From assembly GCA_023430545.1 (NCBI GenBank), contig JAEZAF010000084.1, positions 12,503 through 76,502 of the forward strand: a DNA stretch of 64,000 bases, written 5' to 3'. Both the position numbers and the translations under genes were made by a program. Below the pieces are notes generated by a model, which was not told where the DNA came from, did no database searches, and worked only from the letters and a program-made list of their open reading frames with translations. Numbering within the stretch: position 1 is the first letter of the stretch; every line of letters begins with the position of its first letter. Shown piece by piece: positions 17,958 to 26,599 of this stretch. Source of the stretch: Chloroflexota bacterium (GTDB taxonomy: Bacteria; Chloroflexota; Anaerolineae; Aggregatilineales; Phototrophicaceae).

Positions 17958-18585
17958 TGCGCAGCCGATTAAAGTAATGATCGTTGATGACCATGACATT
18001 CTGCGTCATGGGCTTGGCCTGTCACTGGAAATCTTCGAAGATATTCAGGTGGTGGGTCAGGCGTCAGATGGCGTCGAGGCGGTGGAGCGCTGTGGTCAGC
18101 TTCAGCCGGATGTGGTGCTGATGGACCTCATGATGCCGGACGCGGACGGCGTGGTTGCCACCCGTGAGATCCGCAGCCGATGGCCCCACATCCAGATTGT
18201 GGCGCTCACCAGCTTCGAGGAAAACACCCTGGTCTACGAAGCGCTCAATGCCGGCGCGATCAGTTATCTTCTGAAGAATATCTCGATTGACGAGCTTTAC
18301 TCGGCCATCCGGGATGCCTATCACGGCAAATCGACGCTCTCGAAGGAAGCATCCGATGCGCTGATCGAGATCGTCAGGCATCCGGTGGGCGAGACCGGGC
18401 TTACGACCCGCGAAAAGGAAGTCCTCGGCTGCATCGTCAAGGGGATGAGCAATGCCGAGATTGCCGATATACTCTCCGTGAGCGAGTCGACGGCCAAGAA
18501 ACACGTCACGAATATCCTTACAAAGCTCAATGTCGCCAATCGTGCGCAGGCCGTCGCCGTTGCCCTTCAGCAGAAGCTGATCTAG
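17950..18585 (+). CDS. NarL/LuxR-family response regulator
   Basis: About 211 residues. The receiver domain shows VMIVDDHDILRHGL and the phosphoacceptor aspartate in VVLMDLMMPDADG. The output domain is the LuxR type: LTTREKEVLGCIVKGMSNAE, then SVSESTAKKHVTNILTKLNV. The ATG at 17950 is preferred to the upstream in-frame codon; GAGGA lies just before it, within the kinase gene. The 8-base overlap with the kinase gene gives translational coupling. Target genes are not evident; neighbours on both sides are on the other strand. Confidence 0.93.
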   Translation: MSNAQPIKVMIVDDHDILRHGLGLSLEIFEDIQVVGQASDGVEAVERCGQLQPDVVLMDLMMPDADGVVATREIRSRWPHIQIVALTSFEENTLVYEALNAGAISYLLKNISIDELYSAIRDAYHGKSTLSKEASDALIEIVRHPVGETGLTTREKEVLGCIVKGMSNAEIADILSVSESTAKKHVTNILTKLNVANRAQAVAVALQQKLI

Positions 18586-18650
18586 CCAGTATTTGAAATT
18601 GTCGCAAGCCTGGGCCGGATTGTTCTGGTCCCTAAAGGTGCATGAGGTAA

Positions 18651-18668
18651 GGCGGGATTCTTCCCGCC
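18651..18668. repeat. REP-like palindrome GGCGGGA-TTCT-TCCCGCC
   Basis: A perfect 7-bp inverted repeat between the 3' ends of the regulator gene and the convergent antiporter gene. The same motif occurs at 41203-41226 and, reversed, at 32062-32079. It may also terminate transcription from both sides. Confidence 0.7.
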
Positions 18669-18694
18669 CACCTGATCGCGACTCTCCAATCCCT

Positions 18695-19768
18695 CTATCG
18701 CATCACGTACAGCACGCCCAGACTGGCGATATAAATCGCGAAAACCAGCGCGGAGTCAATGCCGAAGCGCAGGATCGTCCGATCCTTGCGTTCAATCATC
18801 CCTGTCAGATAAACCGCTGTCATCACAATCGTTGCGGCTGCCATATAGATAATCGAATTGTCGGCTTCATTCAGCAGCGGGCCTTCGCGGTAGAAGATGT
18901 CTCCGATGAAGAGCAGCACCATGATGATGCCATTGCTGCCGAAGATATTGGCGAAGGCCATCTCGTATTTCTTCAGGCGGACGGCGGTGATCGCGACACT
19001 CAGTTCCGGCAGGGACGTCGAAGCGGCCAGCAGTGTCGCGCCGACAAAGCTGGTGCCGAGTCCGGTCTGTTCGGCCAGTGCATCCGCAATCCGGCTGATG
19101 GTAAATCCCGCCACCAGAATCACCCCTGCAAAACCGGCAAAGGTCAGGGCCAGCCGCCGCGTTGACCATTGGTGCAGATGCTTCTGATCTTCAGGGTCCT
19201 GCGGCGACAGGACCACCGCTTCCATTTCTTCGGTACTTGGGTGATTTTCCGCCTGCCATTTCTCGTTCCCCTCATAATGCTGGGACAAAAACAGCGTGAT
19301 GATGTAGCCGATAAACAGCATCAGCGTCCACAGGCCGAGATTGGCAAAGACGACCACTTCTCCGAGTGCGATCGAGGCGACCGCGCTTGCCAGCAGGACG
19401 ATCAGCAGTACGCCTTGCAGCATCAGGATCGGTTTGGGCGTGAAAAAGGTGAGCGCCCCTTTGATCAGCGCGAAATCGACAATCGCCAGCAGCACCATCT
19501 GAAACATCACACTGCCGAAGATGGCATTAATCGCAAGCTGTGGCCGGTTCGCCAGTGCTGCCGATACGGTAGTGCCCACATCGGACATCTGCGTTGCCAG
19601 CGACAGAAACAGCAGCCCCATAAATGCTTTGCCCAGATTGGTCCGGTCAGAAATCACATCGGCAAAGAGCGAGAGCCGTGTCCCGACGAACCAGATCAGC
19701 GCGATCAGCGCGGCAAAGATCGCCAGATTTAACCCCAGCGGATTACCAGTAAAGTCCAGAAACTCCAT
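18695..19768 (-). CDS. CaCA-family sodium/calcium antiporter-like protein
   Basis: About 357 residues and some ten membrane segments. The second alpha repeat is canonical (GATLLAASTSLPELSVAITA, then FANIFGSNGI). The first alpha repeat is altered: in place of G-A-x-T-S-L-P-E it has S-L-A-T-Q-M-S-D-V-G-T-T. A hydrophilic loop (EGNEKWQAENHPSTEEMEAV) splits the halves, as in the family. Ion specificity cannot be read; calcium or another cation against sodium or protons is the family role. I chose the ATG at 19768 (MEFLDFTGNPLG) because the 24 residues before it look unrelated to the family, but the upstream ATG at 19840 has a GGGTGA and stays possible. Confidence 0.82.
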   Translation of the reverse strand: MEFLDFTGNPLGLNLAIFAALIALIWFVGTRLSLFADVISDRTNLGKAFMGLLFLSLATQMSDVGTTVSAALANRPQLAINAIFGSVMFQMVLLAIVDFALIKGALTFFTPKPILMLQGVLLIVLLASAVASIALGEVVVFANLGLWTLMLFIGYIITLFLSQHYEGNEKWQAENHPSTEEMEAVVLSPQDPEDQKHLHQWSTRRLALTFAGFAGVILVAGFTISRIADALAEQTGLGTSFVGATLLAASTSLPELSVAITAVRLKKYEMAFANIFGSNGIIMVLLFIGDIFYREGPLLNEADNSIIYMAAATIVMTAVYLTGMIERKDRTILRFGIDSALVFAIYIASLGVLYVMR

Positions 19769-19984
19769 GCTAAGAAAAGCCCTTTCGTGTTCCACAACGC
19801 TGTCTGACGGCGGTGTCCGATGTACGTGATGTGCAGACATAAATCACCCATATGGACCATCAAAATAGGGTGATTTGCACTATGCCGCTTCCCGATTTTC
19901 GACTTAAGTTTGAAGGGATAGAAACGACGCAGGAATATGATTGAGCCTTATTTCCATGATTTTCCCTGTAAAGGAGCTTAAGCC

Positions 19985-20845
19985 GTGGGTGAAGAAAAGC
20001 AGCTAAGACCACCCCAGGAACAGGATCAGCAGCCCGGTATCGAATCCGAGATGACGCCGCGCCCCAAAGCTGAAGACCAGCAGTATCAGGGTTCCGGCAA
20101 ACTGCGCGACAAAATCGCCCTGATCACCGGTGGTGACAGCGGCATCGGTCGTGCAACCGCCATCCTGTTCGCCAAGGAAGGCGCGGACTTGGCGATTGTC
20201 TATCTGAACGAACACTCGGATGCGGAAGAGACCAAACGTCAGGTGGAGCAGGAAGGGCGGCGCTGTCTGCTGATCGCCGGCGATATCGGCGATGAAGCCT
20301 TCTGTCAGCAGAGTGTACAGCAGACCCTCGACGAATTCGGACGGCTGGATATCCTGATCAATAATGCCGCCGAACAGCACCCGCAGGAGAGCATTACCGA
20401 TATCACTGCGGACCAGCTTGAGCGCACCTTCCGCACCAATATCTTCTCGATGTTTTATCTGACCAAAGCCTCACTGCCGCATCTGAAGAAGGGAAGCGCT
20501 ATCGTTAATACCACCTCGGTGACCGCTTATCGCGGCAACCCGCAGTTGATCGATTATTCAGCCACCAAGGGCGCGATCGTGGCCTTCACGCGCTCACTGT
20601 CACAGTCACTGGTTGAAAAAGGGATTCGAGTCAACGGTGTCGCACCGGGGCCGATCTGGACGCCGCTGATCCCGGCCACCTTCCCGGCAGCCAAAGTTGC
20701 CACATTCGGCTCGGATGTCCCTATGAAACGCGCCGGTGAGCCGGAAGAAGTCGCGAACTGCTTCCTGTTCCTCGCCAGTGATGCATCCTCGTATATCACC
20801 GGACAGGTCCTGCATCCCAATGGTGGCGAGATGGTCAATGGCTAA
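19985..20845 (+). CDS. SDR oxidoreductase, YghA-like
   Basis: A 286-residue short-chain dehydrogenase with an extended polar N-terminus (about 40 residues, rich in Q, P and E) typical of the YghA / general stress group. Motifs are intact: TGGDSGIGRATA for the dinucleotide, N-N-A-A, the serine in NTTSVTAYRGN, and Y-S-A-T-K-G-A as the catalytic Y-x-x-x-K. The C-terminus SSYITGQVLHPNGGEMVNG is standard. Probably NADP- or NAD-dependent oxidation of a sugar alcohol or aldehyde; substrate not readable. It starts with GTG at 19985; GGAGC lies about ten bases before it. Upstream of the SRPBCC-alcohol dehydrogenase pair on the same strand. Confidence 0.9.
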   Translation: MGEEKQLRPPQEQDQQPGIESEMTPRPKAEDQQYQGSGKLRDKIALITGGDSGIGRATAILFAKEGADLAIVYLNEHSDAEETKRQVEQEGRRCLLIAGDIGDEAFCQQSVQQTLDEFGRLDILINNAAEQHPQESITDITADQLERTFRTNIFSMFYLTKASLPHLKKGSAIVNTTSVTAYRGNPQLIDYSATKGAIVAFTRSLSQSLVEKGIRVNGVAPGPIWTPLIPATFPAAKVATFGSDVPMKRAGEPEEVANCFLFLASDASSYITGQVLHPNGGEMVNG

Positions 20846-20849
20846 AGCA

Positions 20850-20900
20850 TAGGCGTTGTCCCTGCAAAAGCGACGGATGTAGGGATACGGCATGCCAAGC
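20850..20900. repeat. hairpin with half of the GGACAAYG palindrome
   Basis: AGGCGTTGTCCCTGC ... GTAGGGA folds through TCCCTGC/GTAGGGA (one G-U pair). The left arm AGGCGTTGTCCCT is the right half of the palindromes at 47856 and 49331 in the opposite sense. It is probably a decayed REP copy, lying after the SDR gene. Confidence 0.4.
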
Positions 20901-21048
20901 GAAGCGCCAACCGTGTCCGTTCTGGTAGTCAATTTCACATACGCTCTACAATCCCTGCCCTGTATCACCTGCTATCCGGCCACTGGCCGCCCGTCCGACG
21001 ACATCGTGCCCGACATCGCAGACCTGTTTGCTCATGAGGTGCAATTCC

Positions 21049-21846
21049 GTGGATTACCCATCATCCTATCTGGACGAAGACGAGAACAAAACAAACCAGA
21101 CTCAAACCTCGGTCAATATCGACCCGCAGCAGCGTAACATGTCGCTGATCGGCGGCGCGGTGCTGCTGGCGGCGGCGCTGGCGCGGCGCGGTCTGCCCGG
21201 TCTGGGACTCGGCGCTGCGGGTGCGACCCTGCTGTATCAGGGAAGCACCGGTATGTCACCGATTAACCGTCTGCTCGGCAAAAATCAGGCGGTGCATGAC
21301 AAACGCGCTGCGATCAGTGTCCCGCATCAGCAGGGCAAACATATCAATGACAGCATCACCATCAATAAATCGGCTGAGGAGCTTTACCGCTTCTGGCGCG
21401 ATTTCAGCAACCTGCCGCAGATCCTGCCGATGCTTCAGTCAGTTGAAGTCACCGACGATACCCACTCGCACTGGACGGTTGATGGCCCCGGCGGGATGAA
21501 AGCCGAGTGGGATACCGAGATCATCAACGATGAGCCATATACCGTCATCGGCTGGCGTTCACTGAAGAATCCCTACGTCGATCATGCAGGCGCGGTGCGC
21601 TTCAGGATGGCCCCAGTCGGGCAGGGGACCGAAGTCAGCATTCAACTGGAATACATGCCGGTCGGCGGCGCGGTCAGCATGGCGCTGATTCAACTGCTTG
21701 GTAAATCACCGGAATATCAGATCGCGGTCAGCCTGTACCGTTTGAAACAGTTGATGGAGCTGGGCGAGATCACCAGCGTTGAGGGTCAGCCTTCGGGACG
21801 CGCAAAATCGCAGGATCAGCGGAATCAGCAGGAGCAGAGGGGTTAA
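21049..21846 (+). CDS. SRPBCC (START-like) protein with N-terminal membrane segment
   Basis: About 265 residues from a GTG at 21049 ([13 protein letters not shown]), which has GAGGTG seven bases upstream; the ATG at 21028 precedes that site. Residues about 30-75 ([20 protein letters not shown], then [15 protein letters not shown]) look like the DUF2892 glycine-rich membrane hairpin. The rest is a polyketide-cyclase/START-like fold ([20 protein letters not shown], then [17 protein letters not shown]). Proteins of this type bind a hydrophobic ligand, identity unknown. The gene ends four bases before the alcohol dehydrogenase start, so the two are co-translated; this pairing is common in stress-related clusters. 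Confidence 0.8.
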   Translation: MDYPSSYLDEDENKTNQTQTSVNIDPQQRNMSLIGGAVLLAAALARRGLPGLGLGAAGATLLYQGSTGMSPINRLLGKNQAVHDKRAAISVPHQQGKHINDSITINKSAEELYRFWRDFSNLPQILPMLQSVEVTDDTHSHWTVDGPGGMKAEWDTEIINDEPYTVIGWRSLKNPYVDHAGAVRFRMAPVGQGTEVSIQLEYMPVGGAVSMALIQLLGKSPEYQIAVSLYRLKQLMELGEITSVEGQPSGRAKSQDQRNQQEQRG

Positions 21847-21850
21847 GTTT

Positions 21851-23020
21851 ATGAAAGCGCTTTGCTGGAATGGAATCGAAGATGTCCGCGTGGAAACCGT
21901 GCCGGACCCGAAAATCATCAATCAGAGTGATGTCGTCCTCAAAATTACCTCGACCGCGATCTGCGGATCTGACCTGCATCTGTATGACGGCTTCATCCCG
22001 TCGATGAAACCGGGCGACATCCTCGGTCATGAATTCATGGGCGAGGTGGTCGAAGTGGGCCGCGATGTGACGAAGCTGCGCATCGGGGACCGGGTGATCG
22101 TCCCATTCAATATCGCCTGCGGACACTGCCACTACTGCGAGCACAACCTGCACTCGCTGTGTGATAACTCGAACCCTAATGCGCCGCTGGCCGAAAAGAT
22201 GTACGGCTCGTCCGGTGCAGGGCTGTTCGGCTATTCGCATCTGTACGGCGGATACGCAGGCGGACAGGCGGAATACGTGCGCGTGCCGTTCGCCGATGTC
22301 GGCCCACTGAAGGTGCCGGATCATCTGTCCGACGAGCAGGTGCTGTTCCTGACCGATATTTTCCCGACCGGCTACATGGCAGCCGAAAATGCCAACATTC
22401 AGCCAGGGCATATCGTCGCCGTCTGGGGCTGTGGGCCGGTGGGACAGTTTGCCATCCAGAGCGCGCTGATTATGGGGGCGGAGCGCGTGATCGCCATCGA
22501 TCGCTTCCCCGAACGCCTGAAGATGGCGCAGGAACACGGGGCGGAGGTCATCAACTACGAGCAGCAGGATGATGTCGTCGGCATGCTTAAGCACATGACC
22601 GGTGGACGTGGCCCGGACTCCTGCATCGACGCGGTCGGCATGGAAGCGCATTCTGCCGAGCTTACAGGCATTTATGATCGTGTCAAGCAGACCATGCGGC
22701 TGGAAACCGATCGTCCCCACGCGCTCCGCGAGGCGATTCAGGCCTGTCGCAAGGGTGGCACCATCTCGATTCCCGGTGTGTATGGCTGGCTGCTGGACAA
22801 GGTGCCGTTTGGGACTGCCTTTGCCAAGGGTCTGACCTTCAGGATGGGCCAGACGCATGTCCATCGCTATACACAGCCGCTGCTGGAACTGGTCGAGAAC
22901 GGCGTGATTGATCCGACCTTTGTGATCACCCACCGTCTCCCGCTGGATCAGGCCCCGGAAGCGTACAAAATGTTCCGCGATAAACAGGATAACTGCATCA
23001 AGGTCGTCCTGAAGCCGTAG
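21851..23020 (+). CDS. zinc-dependent alcohol dehydrogenase (formaldehyde dehydrogenase-like)
   Basis: About 389 residues from the ATG at 21851, which follows GAGGGG. The catalytic zinc ligands appear in [12 protein letters not shown] and [12 protein letters not shown]. The structural zinc site is C-x2-C-x2-C-x7-C ([15 protein letters not shown]). A Rossmann segment follows ([18 protein letters not shown]). The length and internal insertion (about residues 105-140) match the long-chain group that includes glutathione-independent formaldehyde dehydrogenases. Substrate is probably an aldehyde or alcohol; not certain. It is coupled to the SRPBCC gene and followed by a REP-like hairpin and the F420-type oxidoreductase gene. 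Confidence 0.9.
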   Translation: MKALCWNGIEDVRVETVPDPKIINQSDVVLKITSTAICGSDLHLYDGFIPSMKPGDILGHEFMGEVVEVGRDVTKLRIGDRVIVPFNIACGHCHYCEHNLHSLCDNSNPNAPLAEKMYGSSGAGLFGYSHLYGGYAGGQAEYVRVPFADVGPLKVPDHLSDEQVLFLTDIFPTGYMAAENANIQPGHIVAVWGCGPVGQFAIQSALIMGAERVIAIDRFPERLKMAQEHGAEVINYEQQDDVVGMLKHMTGGRGPDSCIDAVGMEAHSAELTGIYDRVKQTMRLETDRPHALREAIQACRKGGTISIPGVYGWLLDKVPFGTAFAKGLTFRMGQTHVHRYTQPLLELVENGVIDPTFVITHRLPLDQAPEAYKMFRDKQDNCIKVVLKP

Positions 23021-23058
23021 AGACTTCAGCCCATGCTCTACAACCGAACCAGTATCTA

Positions 23059-23081
23059 GGGCGGCAGGAATGCTGCCCGCC
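23059..23081. repeat. REP-like palindrome after the alcohol dehydrogenase
   Basis: GGGCGGCAGGAATGCTGCCCG carries GGCGGCAG/CTGCC(C)GCC arms. Same class as the palindrome at 48943-48971. Confidence 0.6.
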
Positions 23082-23124
23082 GGTAAAAACGTACAAAACG
23101 AGAACCCAAAGGAGCAAGGATACG

Positions 23125-24093
23125 ATGGTCAGAATAGGGTACGCCATTTCAAGCGAAGAGCATCATCCGACTGATATTGTCCACCATGCACAGCGCGCCG
23201 AGGAAGTCGGCTTTACCTATGCGCTGATCTCCGATCACTTCCACCCATGGATTGACGCGCAGGGTCACAGCCCGTTTGTGTGGTCGGTACTGGGGGCAAT
23301 CGCCCACGTGACTACTACACTCGAGATCGGGACTGGTGTCACCTGTCCGCTGATCCGTACGCATCCGGGGATTATCGCCCACGCTGCCGCGACCGTCGCC
23401 GCGATGATGCCGGGGCGCTTCTTTCTCGGTGTCGGCACGGGCGAGAACCTGAACGAGCACGTGTTCGGCGATCGCTGGCCGGCCTTCGATGTCCGCATCG
23501 AGATGCTGGAAGAGGCCATCGATGTCATGCGCCTGCTGTGGGAAGGCGGTCAGCAGTCGCATTATGGGATGTTCTACACCGTCGAGAATGCCCGTCTGTA
23601 TACCCTGCCGGAGACTCCGCCGAAGATCATGGTGGCAGCAGCAGGTCCGAAGGCCGCCGAAGTCGCTGGCCGTATTGGGGATGGGCTGATCAATACCTCA
23701 CCGGATGCCGATGTCGTGAAGACCTTCGAGAACGGCGGCGACCGTTCCCGTCCGAAGTACGGCAAGCTGACGGTCTGCTGGGCCGAAAGTCAGCAGGAAG
23801 CGGAAGAAACGGCCTACCATTACTGGCCGACCGCCGGATTGAAAGGTGAACTTTCGCAGGAGTTGCCGAATCCGGCGAACTTCGAGAGCGCGGCGGAAAA
23901 TGTCCGCAAGGAAGACGTCGCGAAATCGATTATCTGCGGGAATGATCCGCAGGCGCATCTGGACGCGATTCAGGAATTCATCGACGCTGGTTTCGATCAC
24001 GTCTACGTGCATCAGGTCGGCCCGGATCAGGACGGCTTCTTCAACTTCTATCAGAAGTCGATTCTGCCGGAATTCACGAAGCAGAATGCCTGA
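23125..24093 (+). CDS. LLM-class F420-dependent oxidoreductase
   Basis: A 322-residue luciferase-like TIM-barrel enzyme of the group known as TIGR03557, related to F420-dependent glucose-6-phosphate dehydrogenase. Visible hallmarks are the early MVRIGYAISSEEHHPTDIV, LISDHFHPW and GRFFLGVGTGENLNEHVFG. This implies that the organism makes cofactor F420, as some Chloroflexota do, but the F420 dependence is a family inference. Substrate unknown. AAAGGAG precedes the ATG by about seven bases. The gene is flanked by a REP hairpin upstream and a rho-independent terminator downstream, so it may be monocistronic. Confidence 0.88.
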   Translation: MVRIGYAISSEEHHPTDIVHHAQRAEEVGFTYALISDHFHPWIDAQGHSPFVWSVLGAIAHVTTTLEIGTGVTCPLIRTHPGIIAHAAATVAAMMPGRFFLGVGTGENLNEHVFGDRWPAFDVRIEMLEEAIDVMRLLWEGGQQSHYGMFYTVENARLYTLPETPPKIMVAAAGPKAAEVAGRIGDGLINTSPDADVVKTFENGGDRSRPKYGKLTVCWAESQQEAEETAYHYWPTAGLKGELSQELPNPANFESAAENVRKEDVAKSIICGNDPQAHLDAIQEFIDAGFDHVYVHQVGPDQDGFFNFYQKSILPEFTKQNA

Positions 24094-24137
24094 GATCACA
24101 TCCCTCTGAAATGCCGCATGCTTCCCGCATGCTTCAG

Positions 24138-24162
24138 AAGCCGCTGACAAAGCGGCTTTTGA
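24138..24162 (+). terminator. rho-independent terminator
   Basis: AAGCCGCT-GACAA-AGCGGCTTTT: an 8-bp stem, 5-base loop and T-run, 45 bases after the F420-type oxidoreductase stop. Confidence 0.75.
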
Positions 24163-24214
24163 TTCCAGCCCTGCGGTTCCGCTGAAATCCACCTTATAAG
24201 GACCTGATCGGATC

Positions 24215-24242
24215 TCGACAATACCGCCGATTCCGCTATAGT
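24215..24242 (+). promoter_or_regulatory. candidate promoter of the GH4 gene
   Basis: TCGACA and TATAGT, each one mismatch from consensus, are spaced by 16 bases, about 130 bases before the GH4 start and after a terminator. Confidence 0.45.
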
Positions 24243-24371
24243 GAACATATTCCACAAGCTCACCACGATGTTAAAATTGGAAGACTTCGCTCCACACAAG
24301 AAACCAGACCCAAAGTCCGCAGAATGTTCATTTCTGAACCCTGTTTGTAAAGCCTTTTAAGGAGAAATTTT

Positions 24372-25766
24372 ATGGCCAGAATTACCTTTATCGGCGCTGG
24401 CAGTACCGTCTTTGCCAAAAATCTGATCGGTGACATCCTCAGCTATCCTGAACTGGCGAACAGTGAACTGGTGCTGATGGACATCGACGAGGAGCGCCTT
24501 GCGACATCCGAACAGGTGGCGCATCACATCAACAGGACGCTAAATGCCAGCGCGACTATCTCCAGCACGACCGACCGCCGCAAGGCACTCGAAGGCGCGG
24601 ATTATGTGATCTGCATGATTCAGGTCGGCGGTTATAAACCCGGTACCGTGATCGACTTCGATATCCCGAAGAAGTACGGCCTGCGCCAGACCATCGGTGA
24701 CACGCTCGGCATCGGTGGGATCATGCGCGGCCTGCGCACCATCCCGGTGCTGCTGGATATCGTGCATGATATGGAAGAAGTCTGCCCGGATGCACTGTTC
24801 ATCAACTACGTGAACCCGATGGCGATGAACCAGTGGGCGATCAATCGCGGCAGTAAAATCAAAACGGTGGGGCTGTGCCACAGTGTCCCGCATACCGCCA
24901 AGGAACTCGCCAAAAATATCGGCGTCGCCTACGACGACATCGACTATCTGGTGGCAGGGATCAATCACGTCGCTTTCTATCTGAAATTTGCCAACCGTCA
25001 CACCGGAGAAGACCTCTACCCACTGATTCAGCAGGTGGTGGATGAAGACCGCGTGCCGGACTGGAACCGCGTGCGCTATGAGATGTTCCAGCGCCTCGGC
25101 TATTTCGTCACCGAGAGCAGCGAACACTTCAGCGAGTATGTGCCGTGGTTCATCAAGCGCGACAGGCCTGATCTGCTGGAAGCGTTCAACATCCCGCTGG
25201 ATGAATATCTGGCCCGCTGCGAAGCCCAGATCATCGCGTGGAATATGACACAGGCCATCCCGCAGAACGGCAAAGCCATCAATGAAAGCGAGATCCGTGA
25301 CGCGCTGAAGGATCTGAAGCTGATGCCGAAGATGGCCGAGATGACCGTGCGCAGTGTGCTTGATTACAACAAGTTCGAGCGCAGCATCGAATACGGTTCG
25401 CTGATCATCCACAGCATGGAAACCGGCACCGTCCGCAAGATTTACGGCAATGTGCAGAATCGCGGCATCATTACCAATCTGCCGGATGACTGCGTGGTCG
25501 AGGTCCCATGCCTGATCGACGGCAACGGCGTGCAGCCAACACGCATCGGGGCCATCCCGCCGCAGTTGGCCGCGCTGATGCAGACCAATATCAACGTCCA
25601 GTCCCTGACCGTCGAGGCCGCGCTGACTGGCAAGCGTGAACATGTCTATCACGCCGCCATGATGGACCCGCACACCGCCGCCGAACTGTCACTCGATCAG
25701 ATCTGGTCGATGGTGGATGAACTGCTGCTGGCACACGAAGAAGCAGGCACACTGGTCGCGCAGTAG
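24372..25766 (+). CDS. melA: GH4 alpha-galactosidase / alpha-glucosidase
   Basis: A 464-residue glycoside hydrolase of family 4, an NAD- and metal-dependent enzyme that works by oxidation and elimination. The N-terminal Rossmann fold is clear (MARITFIGAGSTVFAKNLIG). The metal-binding cysteine-histidine region reads VGLCHSVPHTAKELA; the C-H-S-V form is that of alpha-galactosidases (MelA type) rather than 6-phospho-glucosidases. INYVNPMAMNQWA and GINHVAFYLKF also fit. No signal peptide; cytoplasmic. No transporter or regulator gene is adjacent, so the galactoside must enter by another route. AAGGAG lies before the ATG, with a candidate promoter and a strong terminator either side, suggesting a one-gene unit. 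Confidence 0.92.
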   Translation: MARITFIGAGSTVFAKNLIGDILSYPELANSELVLMDIDEERLATSEQVAHHINRTLNASATISSTTDRRKALEGADYVICMIQVGGYKPGTVIDFDIPKKYGLRQTIGDTLGIGGIMRGLRTIPVLLDIVHDMEEVCPDALFINYVNPMAMNQWAINRGSKIKTVGLCHSVPHTAKELAKNIGVAYDDIDYLVAGINHVAFYLKFANRHTGEDLYPLIQQVVDEDRVPDWNRVRYEMFQRLGYFVTESSEHFSEYVPWFIKRDRPDLLEAFNIPLDEYLARCEAQIIAWNMTQAIPQNGKAINESEIRDALKDLKLMPKMAEMTVRSVLDYNKFERSIEYGSLIIHSMETGTVRKIYGNVQNRGIITNLPDDCVVEVPCLIDGNGVQPTRIGAIPPQLAALMQTNINVQSLTVEAALTGKREHVYHAAMMDPHTAAELSLDQIWSMVDELLLAHEEAGTLVAQ

Positions 25767-25806
25767 AGCAGTCGGATCGGGACGGATTCGACTGGGTATT
25801 AAAACT

Positions 25807-25860
25807 GAGACCTGTGAACAGCGTTGGGACGATCCCGGACCTGCTCACAGGTCTTTTTGT
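25807..25860 (+). terminator. rho-independent terminator after the GH4 gene
   Basis: GACCTGTGA (25809-25817) pairs with TCACAGGTC (25845-25853), followed by TTTTT. Confidence 0.85.
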
Positions 25861-26072
25861 TTCCACTCAGGTTTGATTTTCGTTTGGGATGCAGTCCTGT
25901 ATACGTGCTTTAGTCAGGGATGTGTGGCTGATGTTTGCGTGTGCGGGTGTCCGGACAGTTCAGCAGATATTTACTTTTATTACTGAATGCTTTCACTATA
26001 TTATGTAAAAGTGAACTACAGTGAAATCACACCCCACACCGCCGCCTTTGAACTTTATCCTTCGGGGGTTGA

Positions 26073-26471
26073 ATGTTTGACAAGAATGGTTCTGGTAAAA
26101 AGATGCTGATCAATATCGTTCAGGATTCGCTGGCTGCGCAAGCTGAACCTGATGCACTCGCACCCTCACCTTTGCAAAACCCCATTCAATTTGAATCCGC
26201 GCATATCTGCTGGTCGATCCATCGGGTCCGCGATACGGTGGAGCTGTACCATCTGATCGCCCAGCTTACATGGCTGACCGACGGATGCACATCCGGCAGT
26301 CAGAAATTCGTGATCGTCTCTGATGATTTTCGAGTCGGCCTCGCGCTCAATGCCTTCATTCGCTTTTATGCGCCGCTGGACGGCATGATCTACCATGCGG
26401 AGACCACCGCCGAAGCCTATGCTGTCATCGCCAGTTTCAGCGAACCTCAGTCCCCATTGGATGACCAGTAG
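26073..26471 (+). CDS. small hypothetical protein, possibly STAS-like
   Basis: A 132-residue protein that I do not recognise. GGGGG stands before the ATG. The first 50 residues look disordered (LAAQAEPDALAPSPLQNP). From about residue 55 a beta-alpha pattern appears (CWSIHRVRDTVELYHLIAQL, then KFVIVSDDFRVGLALNAFIR, ending AEAYAVIASF). The end resembles the closing helix of SpoIIAA/STAS-like proteins, such as the one at 29518-29925. It converges on the histidine kinase gene at 26600. Its GC content and codon use look like the neighbours, which supports coding. Function not assignable. Confidence 0.5.
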   Translation: MFDKNGSGKKMLINIVQDSLAAQAEPDALAPSPLQNPIQFESAHICWSIHRVRDTVELYHLIAQLTWLTDGCTSGSQKFVIVSDDFRVGLALNAFIRFYAPLDGMIYHAETTAEAYAVIASFSEPQSPLDDQ

Positions 26472-26599
26472 AGGGCATTCGCGAGCATCGCGGACCGGAA
26501 GAATCCAGCCCTGCATATTGCAAGGAATCCGCATCATGCAACCATGTATAGATGCACGGTGCAGGGATCGGGGCAGGCCCGACCTGATAATTCCGACTT

